DNA of 64,000 nucleotides, from NCBI GenBank assembly GCA_040381075.1, contig JBEIHX010000001.1:189427-253426 (forward strand), read 5' to 3'. The notes under the pieces are model-generated. The model was not told where the DNA came from. It was given only the letters and a program-made list of their open reading frames with translations, and made no database searches. Source of the stretch: JBEIHX01 sp040381075. Its GTDB lineage: Bacteria > Pseudomonadota > Alphaproteobacteria > Caulobacterales > Aquidulcibacteraceae. Positions 23,915 through 32,571 of the stretch are shown in pieces. The position numbers and the translations under genes were made by a program. Every line of letters begins with the position of its first letter. Positions within the stretch are counted from its first letter, which is position 1.

Positions 23915-25109
23915 AGGCGTGAAAGATGCCGTCGTGATCATCGGGGCTGGCTGCGCTCGCTTTGGCGAGCGCTGGGACTGTGGCGCTGAGGATCTCCTTG
24001 TCGAAAGCTTCGCAGAGGCTTTAGCCGACGCCGGTATTGAAAAGCATCAAATCGACGCCGCATGGTTCGCGCACCATGACGACATGGTTGGCATGGGCAA
24101 GGGTGGCGCGCCGTTGTCGGTGGCGCTGCGCCTGCCCAACATTGCGGTGACCAGGGTCGAAAATTTCTGCGCTGGCGGATCGGAGGCGCTGCGCGGCGCA
24201 ACCTATGCGGTAGCGAGCGGCGCAGCCGATATTGCGCTCGCCATCGGCGTGGAGAAGCTGAAAGACGTTGGTTATGGCGGCCTCCCGCCGCGATATCCGG
24301 GAGGCCTGGCGCCGTTGTGGGGGGCAAACGCATCCAACGCCGGCAACTTCGCCCAGCTTGCCAGCGCCTATTGCGCCGCTCACGCAATTGCGCCGGATGA
24401 TCTCAAGCGCGCCATGGCGCATGTTTCCGTCAAGAGCCACGCCAATGGCGTGCGCAATCCAAAGGCCCATCTGCGCCGCGCCATCACCATGGAGCAGGCC
24501 CTTCGCGCCCCCATGATCGCCGAGCCGCTGGGCCTGTTCGACTGCTGCGGCGTCTCAGACGGTTCGGCGGCCGCCATCGTTACCCGCCCCGATATTGCCC
24601 GCGCGCTCGGCCGGCGTGACGCTGTGTCAGTCAAGGCGATGCAGGTGAGCGTTTCGAACGGTATGGAAGCCCAGGGCGCGAGCTGGAACGGCGCGCATTT
24701 TCACACAACCCGGATCGCCGCGGGCAGAGCCTATGCGGAGGCCGGCGTCCGCGACCCTTCCCGGGAGATTGATATTCTGGAGGTGCACGACTGTTTCTCG
24801 GTGACGGAACTCGTCACCATGGAGGATCTTTTCATCAGTGCGACAGGACGCGCGGTTGCGGATGTCCTCGATGGACGGTTCGACATTGACGGCGCCAATC
24901 CCTGCCAGGTTGATGGGGGTCTCAAGTGCTTCGGTCACCCGATCGGCGCCTCGGGATTGCGCATGGTCTATGAGATATACACCCAGCTCCTTGGACGCGC
25001 CGGCGAGCGCCAGATCGGCGCACCCACACTCGGCCTGACCCACAATCTCGGCGGCGAGCCATCGATGAACGTGTGCGCCGTCAATCTGCTCGGGCTGACG
25101 CGACTATAG
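23907..25109 (+). CDS. SCP2-type thiolase / acetyl-CoA acetyltransferase family protein
   Basis: Thiolase-fold protein of the nonspecific lipid-transfer (SCP2-thiolase) group, 400 aa from ATG 23907. The Cys motif ENFCAGGSEAL, the HDCFSVTE segment, the FGHPIGASG His motif and THNLGGEP are present, so the active-site residues look intact. It overlaps the upstream HMGCS-DUF35 gene by 8 bp, indicating tight coupling and probably a physical complex. Role: thiolytic or retro-aldol cleavage of a CoA ester. It is the last gene of the plus-strand run and converges with a minus-strand dehydrogenase operon. Confidence 0.87.
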   Translation: MPRGVKDAVVIIGAGCARFGERWDCGAEDLLVESFAEALADAGIEKHQIDAAWFAHHDDMVGMGKGGAPLSVALRLPNIAVTRVENFCAGGSEALRGATYAVASGAADIALAIGVEKLKDVGYGGLPPRYPGGLAPLWGANASNAGNFAQLASAYCAAHAIAPDDLKRAMAHVSVKSHANGVRNPKAHLRRAITMEQALRAPMIAEPLGLFDCCGVSDGSAAAIVTRPDIARALGRRDAVSVKAMQVSVSNGMEAQGASWNGAHFHTTRIAAGRAYAEAGVRDPSREIDILEVHDCFSVTELVTMEDLFISATGRAVADVLDGRFDIDGANPCQVDGGLKCFGHPIGASGLRMVYEIYTQLLGRAGERQIGAPTLGLTHNLGGEPSMNVCAVNLLGLTRL

Positions 25110-25185
25110 CCCGCGCTCGCAGCCACACCGGTGGTCTCACTGCGGTCCAGATGAACGCCACGCTGTCGCGCTTGTCACGCTGAGC

Positions 25186-26340
25186 CTACAGAGATCGGGC
25201 GATGATCTCCTTCATCACCTCATTTGAGCCGCCGTAAATGGTCTGTACTCGTGCGTCGACATAGGCATGTGCGATGGGGGAGTCCATGATGTAGCCGTAC
25301 CCGCCAAACAGTTGCAGGCATTCGCCGGCCACTTCGTTTTGCGCATTGGCGAGCCAGAGCTTGCCCATCGCCGCAGTGACGGCGTCAAGTTCGCCGCGCC
25401 GCAGCAGTTCAATGCAGTGGTCGAGATACACCCGCCCGATCGCGGCCAGTGTCTTCACCTCAGCGAGCTTGAAGCGGGCGTTTTGCATGTCGATCAGTTT
25501 CTGTGAAAACAAGCTGCGGGTCTTGGCATGCGCAACGGTAGTCGCCAGTGCGGCTTCGATCGCGGCCTGGGCGCGCGCCATGATCATGACACGCTCGTAG
25601 GGCAGGTCGGCCATCAGCTGGAAGAAGCCCTTGCCCTCGACCTCGCCCAGGAGCTGGCTCTGCGGCACGCGCACGTCGTTGAAGAAAAGTTCAGCCGCCT
25701 CCTGTCCGCGCATGCCCATCTTCTCCAGCAGTTTGCCGACACGGAACCCCTCGAGCTCCCTTGTCTCAATGAGAATGATGGACATCCCGCGGGCCCGCTC
25801 GCCCGGGTCGGTCTTGCACACAAGACCGACAAGATCTGCACTGTAGCCGTTCGTGATGAAGGTCTTCGCCCCGTTGATGCGATAGGCGTCTGCCTCCTTG
25901 TCGGCGCGCGTACGGATGGACTGAAGATCCGAGCCGGCATCCGGCTCGGTCATCGCGATCGCGCCAATGATTTCGCCCCGCGCCATGCCGGGCAGATAAC
26001 GCTGCCTCTGCTCTTCACGGCCATGGCGTAAAATGTAGTTGGCGAGGATGCTGTGCACGGCCCTGCCCCAGGAATTGCTGTAGGCCCGGGTCAGCTCCTC
26101 CGACAGGACGATTTCGTGACGAACGTCTCCTCCTGCGCCGCCGTACTCCGCTGGAATGTCGGTGCACAGAAAGCCATGTGAACCAGCAAGCCGCCAGAAG
26201 TCCCGGTCAACGTGTTTCTGGGCGCGCCAGCGTTCTTCTTTGGGGGTTACTTCCTTTGCTATGAACCGCCTGAGCGAATCACGAAACAGACGAAGATCAT
26301 CGTCGAACCAGGGAGAATCCGGAATTGCAGCGCTGCTCAT
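25186..26340 (-). CDS. Acyl-CoA dehydrogenase
   Basis: FAD-dependent alpha,beta-dehydrogenation of an acyl-CoA, 384 aa. AIAMTEPDAGSDLQSIRT and the C-terminal IYGGSNEVMKEIIARSL with the expected Glu position are clear; length is that of a homotetrameric type. Unlike the other four dehydrogenases here it has no paired subunit. It is the most distal gene of a long minus-strand group (37.4 to 25.2 kb) after the FATP-like ligase. Confidence 0.9.
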   Translation of the reverse strand: MSSAAIPDSPWFDDDLRLFRDSLRRFIAKEVTPKEERWRAQKHVDRDFWRLAGSHGFLCTDIPAEYGGAGGDVRHEIVLSEELTRAYSNSWGRAVHSILANYILRHGREEQRQRYLPGMARGEIIGAIAMTEPDAGSDLQSIRTRADKEADAYRINGAKTFITNGYSADLVGLVCKTDPGERARGMSIILIETRELEGFRVGKLLEKMGMRGQEAAELFFNDVRVPQSQLLGEVEGKGFFQLMADLPYERVMIMARAQAAIEAALATTVAHAKTRSLFSQKLIDMQNARFKLAEVKTLAAIGRVYLDHCIELLRRGELDAVTAAMGKLWLANAQNEVAGECLQLFGGYGYIMDSPIAHAYVDARVQTIYGGSNEVMKEIIARSL

Positions 26341-26431
26341 GGGTCACCTGTTGGCGTGAGTGTTGCGGGGCGGCCGCCTGTCGTGAGGTCGCCAGGGGTG
26401 CAGCGGGCGTGACATCGGCGTCCTTCCGCTT

Positions 26432-28234
26432 TCAATAACCGGATCGCCCGGCGTCGATCTCGGCCACCCGGCGCGCATCGAGACGCCGGTAGACGCCGTC
26501 AGCCAGATCCAAGCCGTAGATCGGATCATCGCTGCGGGTAATGTCGTAGGCCTCCTGCACGTAGCGGGTCTTTACGATTTTGTGGGTTCCCGTCATGTCG
26601 AGCGACGTGGCGATGCGCAGAAAAAGCGGTCGTGCGTAGCGCGGCAGCGTTTCGGCGATATGGGTGCTGAGACGCGCCAGATCTGGTCCGGCAGGATTTG
26701 CGGGCGTGATTACCGCCATCCCGGCGCGCCCATCTGCACCAGGAACCGTGACTCCAAAAACGCAGGCCATCCCAACCTCCGGCGACCCGCATAGCGCCTC
26801 GGCCACCTCGCTTGTCGCAACGTTCTCTGATTTCCAGCGAAAGGTGTCGCCAAGGCGGTCGACAAACTGATAGTGGACGTGGCCGAAAGCATCGCCGACG
26901 TCGATTTCCCGCATCAGGTCGCCGCTGTTGTACCAGCAGTCGCCGGGCGTGAAGGCGTCGCGCACGAGTTTGGTCTCAGATTGGGCTTTGTCCCTGTACC
27001 CGTCATAGGGACTGACGCCATCGACAGCGATCAGCAGCAGGCCGGTCTCGCCGGGCGAAACAGTGCTCGCGTATCCCTGCGCGCAGCGCCGTATCGTCGC
27101 ATCATCCTGGCTGTACTGCACCAACCGCACCGTGCTGCCCGTGATGCCTATCGTCTCGTCCTTGTTGAAAACGTTGATGAAGCCGCCATTCGACTCGCTT
27201 GCGCCATAGAATTCACCGATCCGCTCAAGTCCAAACCTGGTCTTGAATGCGCGCCAGATGTCGGGGCGCAATCCATTCCCCGCTGCGCGCACGATCGAGC
27301 AGGCTGCATCGCTTGGCCGTTCGGGCGTCTGCAGCAGATAGCGGCAGATCTCGCCGATATAGACGAGCATAGTGCAGCTGTGGGCATTTGCCTCGTCAAT
27401 CAGTGCGGAGGCGGAGAATTTTCGGCGAAGGAACATCGAGGCGCCGGAAAACATGCACGCGCCTGCGCCCACGATCATCCCGGTGCCATGATACAGCGGA
27501 AGGCAATTATAGAGCCGGTCCTGCGCCGTTGCGCGCAGTGCTAGCACGGCCATGCTCGCAGCGCCGAACGCGACCTTGCCGTGTCGCAGGATGGCTGCCT
27601 TCGGCAGCCCGGTGGTTCCGGACGTGAACACATAGAGGGCGGGGTCTCGCGCACATACCGGCGGCGTCACCACAGGCGGGGCCTCCTCAGCAGCGGCGGC
27701 CATTGTCGCGCCGCGCACGACCCAATCCGGCGGCGTGACCTCTTCATCGCCGACGTCAAACCATACGACACAGTGGCGCCCGCCGAGGTTCTGATAATCC
27801 TGCCAGGCCTGCGAGACGGCCTTCACTGCGGTGTTTCCGACGATCGACAGGCGCGCGCCGGTCTCACGCACGCAATGCAGAAGCTGGCGTCCCACAAGGT
27901 TGGTGTTGATCAGACCGACGACGGCGCCCAAACGCGTGATCGCGATAGTGCACGCGAGAAACAGGATGTCGTTGTCCATGTTCAGTGCGACGGCGTCGCC
28001 GCGGCGGACGCCGAGCCCGCGCAGGCCCTGCGCAATGCGCCAGGTCAGCCTCTGGAATGCGCCCCAGGTGATGGCGTCCCTCGCCGTCGCCACCATCATG
28101 GCGTCAGGACGGATGTGGGCCTGCGCATCGACCAGGCCGAACATCGTCGCCGTCTTGTCATGTGCAAGATCCGCGTAGCGCGGCCGGTTGTTTTCCAGGT
28201 AAGCGAGTTCGGCGGCCATATCCTGCATGGTCAC
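26432..28234 (-). CDS. Very-long-chain acyl-CoA synthetase (FATP-like)
   Basis: 600 aa ANL enzyme of the FATP/VLACS type: FTSGTTGLPKAAILRHGK, and EFYGASESNGGFINVFNKDE followed by IGITG, which distinguishes fatty-acid-transport-protein relatives from ordinary FadD. It would activate long or bulky acids such as sterol-derived acids. It overlaps the upstream SDR gene by 4 bp. An alternative start two codons in (ATG 28228) is possible. Confidence 0.88.
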   Translation of the reverse strand: MTMQDMAAELAYLENNRPRYADLAHDKTATMFGLVDAQAHIRPDAMMVATARDAITWGAFQRLTWRIAQGLRGLGVRRGDAVALNMDNDILFLACTIAITRLGAVVGLINTNLVGRQLLHCVRETGARLSIVGNTAVKAVSQAWQDYQNLGGRHCVVWFDVGDEEVTPPDWVVRGATMAAAAEEAPPVVTPPVCARDPALYVFTSGTTGLPKAAILRHGKVAFGAASMAVLALRATAQDRLYNCLPLYHGTGMIVGAGACMFSGASMFLRRKFSASALIDEANAHSCTMLVYIGEICRYLLQTPERPSDAACSIVRAAGNGLRPDIWRAFKTRFGLERIGEFYGASESNGGFINVFNKDETIGITGSTVRLVQYSQDDATIRRCAQGYASTVSPGETGLLLIAVDGVSPYDGYRDKAQSETKLVRDAFTPGDCWYNSGDLMREIDVGDAFGHVHYQFVDRLGDTFRWKSENVATSEVAEALCGSPEVGMACVFGVTVPGADGRAGMAVITPANPAGPDLARLSTHIAETLPRYARPLFLRIATSLDMTGTHKIVKTRYVQEAYDITRSDDPIYGLDLADGVYRRLDARRVAEIDAGRSGY

Positions 28235-29145
28235 TGCGCTTTCGGGAGGCGGGCGATGTTGGCGATCACCGGGGCTGCCGCCTCGCGCACTGTGCCTGGG
28301 TGGTCGGCGCGGGCAAAGCTGCAGATCTCGTCAAAGGCCGCGTCGACAGCTTCGGGGGTCAAGTCGGTGGAAGGATCGAAGGCGACCCCGGCGGCGCGCT
28401 CCCAACGCAGTTTCGCCATCCACCCGCCTGCGACCTCGAAAACAGATCCGGTTTCGGTATTCGCCTCAGCACATAGGCGCAGGACAAGAGGACTGACGAG
28501 TTCCGGGCGCAGGGCGGCCATGCGCTCAGGGGTGGAGACGGTCGCCAGAAGCCGGGACCCGGCGATCGGCGCAATCACATTGCAGGTGATGTTCCGGCTG
28601 GCGCCTTCGAGCGACAGCGCGCGCGCGAACCCCACGAGCGCAAGCTTGGCTGCCGCGTAGTTCGTCTGACCGAAGTTTCCGTAAAGCCCTGCCGCGGAGG
28701 CTGTTTTCACAATCCGTCCGTAGCGTTGCGCCTGCAGGTGCGGCCAGACAGCCCGTGTCACCTTGTAGGCCCCGTTGAGATGCACCTCGATGATGGCGCG
28801 CCAGTCTTCATCGCTCATTCGCGCGAAACTGACATCCCGCAGGAATCCGGCGTTGTTGACCAGGACATCAATGCGTCCGAACTCATCGAGGGCGCATTCT
28901 GCGATCCGCTCGCCGTCCAGCACGCAGTCGTGGTTCGCCACAGCGCGCCCCCCGGCGGCGCGAATGGTCGCGACGGTGTCATCGGCCGGGCTGACGCTGC
29001 TCCCGATTCCCGCAATGTCGCCGCCGAGATCATTGACGACGACACAGGCGCCGCGTGCGGCGAACGCAAGTGCGTGGGCGCGTCCCAGGCCGCCGCCAGC
29101 ACCGGTCACGATCACGGTGCGGCCTGTGAAATCGATTTTGGTCAC
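28231..29145 (-). CDS. Short-chain dehydrogenase, MFE-2/17beta-HSD4-like
   Basis: NAD-dependent 3-hydroxyacyl-CoA dehydrogenase-like SDR, 304 aa. TGAGGGLGRAHALAFAARGA (nucleotide-binding Gly motif), NNAG, and the catalytic segment SAAGLYGNFGQTNYAAAK (Tyr-x3-Lys) match the dehydrogenase domain of peroxisomal multifunctional enzyme type 2. The next upstream gene is a MaoC hydratase-like protein, so the two MFE-2 activities are encoded side by side (4-bp overlap) rather than fused. Confidence 0.88.
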   Translation of the reverse strand: MTKIDFTGRTVIVTGAGGGLGRAHALAFAARGACVVVNDLGGDIAGIGSSVSPADDTVATIRAAGGRAVANHDCVLDGERIAECALDEFGRIDVLVNNAGFLRDVSFARMSDEDWRAIIEVHLNGAYKVTRAVWPHLQAQRYGRIVKTASAAGLYGNFGQTNYAAAKLALVGFARALSLEGASRNITCNVIAPIAGSRLLATVSTPERMAALRPELVSPLVLRLCAEANTETGSVFEVAGGWMAKLRWERAAGVAFDPSTDLTPEAVDAAFDEICSFARADHPGTVREAAAPVIANIARLPKAQ

Positions 29146-30071
29146 GGGCAGGTCCCGCGGGTCGTGGCGACGATGCAGCCCTGCGAGATTGCCGGCTCGC
29201 CTGCATGATTGAGAACATCGAACCAGAACGCCTCCTCGGGGGCGCCATCCACTCCCGGACCAATGGGCGCCACGCCAGTGACGACCACACTGAAGGCGGT
29301 GTCGGCTGGAATGGCGGCTTTCAACCGCCCTCGCAGGCGGCGCACGCGCGTTGCATCGCCGTCGAGCATGGCGTCGATGATGGCGGTCAATGCGAAGGCC
29401 TTTGTCGCGCTGCCTTGCAGGATGATGTCAGAAAAACCGGCGGCATGCGCAGCGCACGGGTCAGTGTGGATCGCTGCATAGATCCCGGAGCAGGCGGTAT
29501 AGATGTGCAGCGCCTCGCGCGGGACGAAGCGCTGCGCGATCACGCGCGCGCCGGGCGTGTCGCCCGAGGTGAAGCAGGGGACTGGCGGAATGTCTGCGAT
29601 GGCCTGCGGTGCGCCGGTGAGCGTCGCGCCGCGGAAGATGAGATGGAAGTCGAGTTCCGCACACAGACGCCCCTGCCCGTCGGTCATGCGGTAGCGCTCG
29701 ATGTTCAGAACGCCCGGCTTGATTTGCCGACGCACAATGACCTGCCCCTGGGTGGTTATGACATCACCAACGCGAAATGGCCGCAGAATGCGCAGATCGC
29801 TTTCCGCGTGGACAGCGCTCAGCCAGGCCGGATCGCCAGACGGCGCGACATCAAGCCGGCGCTGAGCGAGGAACTGAAGTCTGAAGGCAAGCGCCGGATG
29901 CGGGCAAGGCTCATGATCCGGGCCATCCGCGCTCATTCGGGAACCGCCCGCCCCGACTGCAGCAGCGAAGGCGAGGATGCTGCGCCGGTCGAGGAGCTCA
30001 CTCACCGCGATGGTGCAGCGTCCCACCCCCGAGGCGTCGAGGCGCAATCCAGGCAACCCAGGGGCGTTCAC
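29142..30071 (-). CDS. MaoC-type double-hotdog dehydratase family protein
   Basis: 309 aa with an N-terminal FAS1-like hotdog (about 1-150) and a C-terminal MaoC hotdog. The hydratase-2 motif region reads SGIYAAIHTDPCAAHAAGFS followed by DIILQGSATKAFAL. The His and the following HTDP are conserved, but the Asp of the canonical SGDxNPIH is Ile, so classical (R)-hydratase catalysis is questionable; a related MaoC subgroup also varies here. The context with an MFE-2-like SDR and paired dehydrogenases still argues for an acyl-CoA hydration/dehydration step. Confidence 0.78.
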   Translation of the reverse strand: MNAPGLPGLRLDASGVGRCTIAVSELLDRRSILAFAAAVGAGGSRMSADGPDHEPCPHPALAFRLQFLAQRRLDVAPSGDPAWLSAVHAESDLRILRPFRVGDVITTQGQVIVRRQIKPGVLNIERYRMTDGQGRLCAELDFHLIFRGATLTGAPQAIADIPPVPCFTSGDTPGARVIAQRFVPREALHIYTACSGIYAAIHTDPCAAHAAGFSDIILQGSATKAFALTAIIDAMLDGDATRVRRLRGRLKAAIPADTAFSVVVTGVAPIGPGVDGAPEEAFWFDVLNHAGEPAISQGCIVATTRGTCP

Positions 30072-31277
30072 TTAGCTGCCGCCGGGGATTTGCGCGAACG
30101 CCAGATCCTTGTCGACGCGCGGCTCGGCAGGCAGACCGAGCACCCGTTCGCCGATAATGTTGCGCAGGATCTCATCCGAACCGCCTTCTATGCGATTGCC
30201 GATGACGCGCAGAAACGCGGCGTGCAGGCCGCCAGGCTCCCCCGCCTCAAGCGCACCGCCCGCTGCATCGAGCAGGTCAACGCTTTCCGACAGAAAGGAC
30301 TGGCGGCGTCCGGCGAGCATAAGTTTGCCGACCGAAGCCTCGGGTCCGGGAGTTCGCCCCTGCGAGATCGCCGATTGCAGACGCAGGCTGTAGGTCTTGA
30401 GCCCGCGATGCCAGACGTACCAGTCGGCTAGCAGTGCGCGCACCGCGCCATGCTCAAGCGCGACGCCCTCTTCGAACGGAGTGGCGCGCGCGATCGCCCA
30501 GGCTTCGTCGAAATTTGTCGGCATTATGCCGGATATCGCAGAGCGCTCATTCATCAATGTGGTGACAGCGACACGCCAGCCATCACCCGGCGCGCCTACG
30601 CGATTGGCGTCGGGAATGCGCACGTCCTCCAGGAAGACTTCATTGAAGTCGCTCGCGCCTGCAGCCTGGCGGATCGGCCGCACGGTGATGCCAGGCGAGG
30701 TCATGTCCAACAGGAAATACGTCAGGCCCTTATGCTTGGCGACCTGGGGGTCGCTGCGCGTGATCAGGATCGCCCAGTCGGCGAACTGGGCGTAACTGGT
30801 CCAGACCTTTTGTCCGTTGACGATCCAGTCAGCGCCGTCGCGTCTGGCGCGCGTCTTGACGCCGGCGAGATCGGATCCTGCTGCGGGCTCGCTGAACAGC
30901 TGGCACCAGATCTCCTCGCCCCGCGCAATGCGCGGCAAATGTCGCTCCTTCTGCCGGGCATCGCCACAGTGCATGATTGTCGCCGCCGCCATGCCGATGG
31001 TGATGCTGTTGGCGATGGACAGGATCGCCATGCCGGCGCGCTCCTCCTCCTGGCTGAAAATCATTGTCTCGATGGCGCCGGCGCCGCGCCCGCCGTACTC
31101 AACCGGCCAGTGCAGGCACCCCCAGCCAGCAGCCTGTTTGAGAGCCTGCCAACGACGCACCAATTCGAAGCCGCCGCGTTCGCCTTTGTAGGATTTGAAA
31201 TCGATGCGGTTGGCGGTGATCCAGGCGCGGGCGGCGGCTCTGAAACGCGCTTCTTCCGGGGTATCGTCGAAATTCAT
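30072..31277 (-). CDS. Acyl-CoA dehydrogenase, large-type subunit of a heteromeric pair
   Basis: 401 aa, MNFDDTPEEARFR start. LFSEPAAGSDLAGVKTRA (FAD/substrate region) and GGSDEILRNIIGERVLGLP containing the catalytic-type Glu. It lies 9 bp after the smaller dehydrogenase gene at 31287 and pairs with it in the same order as 42958/44078. Such pairs form alpha2beta2 dehydrogenases (for example the ChsE1-ChsE2 type acting on steroid side chains). Confidence 0.9.
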   Translation of the reverse strand: MNFDDTPEEARFRAAARAWITANRIDFKSYKGERGGFELVRRWQALKQAAGWGCLHWPVEYGGRGAGAIETMIFSQEEERAGMAILSIANSITIGMAAATIMHCGDARQKERHLPRIARGEEIWCQLFSEPAAGSDLAGVKTRARRDGADWIVNGQKVWTSYAQFADWAILITRSDPQVAKHKGLTYFLLDMTSPGITVRPIRQAAGASDFNEVFLEDVRIPDANRVGAPGDGWRVAVTTLMNERSAISGIMPTNFDEAWAIARATPFEEGVALEHGAVRALLADWYVWHRGLKTYSLRLQSAISQGRTPGPEASVGKLMLAGRRQSFLSESVDLLDAAGGALEAGEPGGLHAAFLRVIGNRIEGGSDEILRNIIGERVLGLPAEPRVDKDLAFAQIPGGS

Positions 31278-31286
31278 TCCTCTCTC

Positions 31287-32447
31287 CTAAGCCACGCGGG
31301 CGCCCGCTTCGGTCCCGCTGAATGCGGCGGCGGCCAGGTCCTTGGCCTGCAGGAGGGCGATCAGCCGTTCGCGCCAGCGCATCGGCCCGCCAAGCGCCGC
31401 GCTCAGGTGTTTGGCGCGTCGGTAATACAGGTGTGCGTCGAAGTCCCAGGTGAAGCCGATCCCGCCATGAACCTGGATCATTTCCTTGGCGCACATGACA
31501 AAGACCCTGGCCATGGCGAGGCGCGCGCAGCACGCGGCTTCTGACAGCGAGGGGTCATCGGTGGCGAGCGCCCAGGCAGCGTAGAAACAATTGGAGCGGG
31601 CGAGTTCAAGTTCGGCGTAGAGATCCGCCAGACGATGTTTGATCGCCTGGAAAGAGCCAATGGGTCGACCGAAGGCATAGCGCTCCTTGGCGTAGGCGAC
31701 CGCCATATGCAGGCATGCTTCGGCGCCGCCGAGTTCCTCGAACGCCATGACGACCGCCGCCCGGTCGAGCACGGCGTCAATCATCTCGCTTCCACCGGCG
31801 AGATGCTGGCCCCGCGCGCCGGCAAGCTTGATCCGCGCAAGCGGGCGGCTCTGGTCGAGACTGTCTATTGGCTCAACCGTGACGCCATCCTGGCGCAGGT
31901 CAACGAGAAACAGGCCGATGCCCGCCGGGCCTGCGGCGGTGACAACCGCCACATCGGCGCAGGCGGCGTCTGCGACCGGCCACTTGACGCCGTCGAGAGC
32001 AACCTCGCGCCCGGTGATCGGGGCCGCGACGACATGAGACCGCGACCAGGCGCGCACTCCCGCGCCTTCCGCAAGCGCCAGCGCGCCTATTGCTTCACCG
32101 CTGGCGATTTCCGGCAGCCATTTCTGGCGCTGCTCCTGATCGCCTGCGAGCAGAAGCGTGTCGGCGAAAGCGACTGCGCTCGACAGATAGGGAACCGGCG
32201 CCAGTGCGCGGCCCAGTTCCTCTGCGATCACACAGGCTTCGAGTTTGCCGAGCCCGAGCCCGCCGTGATCGGTTGGAATGGCGACGGAGGTCCAGCCGAG
32301 GTCGCAGATCAGGCCCCACAGGGGGGCGTCGTAGCTCGCCTGACCGTCGAACACGCGACGGATGACCGTGCTCGTGCATCTTTCACGGAGCAGGCGGCGC
32401 GCCTGGGCCCGCAGCTCCTCCTGTTCCTCCGAGAACTCGAATTTCAC
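31287..32447 (-). CDS. Acyl-CoA dehydrogenase, small-type subunit of a heteromeric pair
   Basis: 386 aa from GTG 32447, giving KFEFSEEQEELRAQ, the usual N-terminus; an in-frame TTG at 32468 adds only a low-complexity stretch. VHGGIGFTWDFDAHLYYRRA is the C-terminal signature of the partner subunit that lacks the GGSDEIL-type Glu. It is cotranscribed with the large-type gene downstream. Probable role: half of a heterotetrameric FAD enzyme for bulky acyl-CoA substrates. Confidence 0.88.
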   Translation of the reverse strand: MKFEFSEEQEELRAQARRLLRERCTSTVIRRVFDGQASYDAPLWGLICDLGWTSVAIPTDHGGLGLGKLEACVIAEELGRALAPVPYLSSAVAFADTLLLAGDQEQRQKWLPEIASGEAIGALALAEGAGVRAWSRSHVVAAPITGREVALDGVKWPVADAACADVAVVTAAGPAGIGLFLVDLRQDGVTVEPIDSLDQSRPLARIKLAGARGQHLAGGSEMIDAVLDRAAVVMAFEELGGAEACLHMAVAYAKERYAFGRPIGSFQAIKHRLADLYAELELARSNCFYAAWALATDDPSLSEAACCARLAMARVFVMCAKEMIQVHGGIGFTWDFDAHLYYRRAKHLSAALGGPMRWRERLIALLQAKDLAAAAFSGTEAGARVA

Positions 32448-32571
32448 GCCGGGTCCCCCGCCTCGCAAAGCAAGCAGTCGCTCACGCGTAATATTTTAGC
32501 CGCCTGTGTGACGCCTGCAGCGGTCGGATCGGCCAGCCCCGGCCGCAATTTGCGCCATCGCCTGTGGATGA

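Noticed and set aside
25110..25185. Bidirectional terminator between the convergent thiolase and dehydrogenase
   Set aside because: Only a weak CCACACCGGTGG-type partial palindrome and no T-tract.
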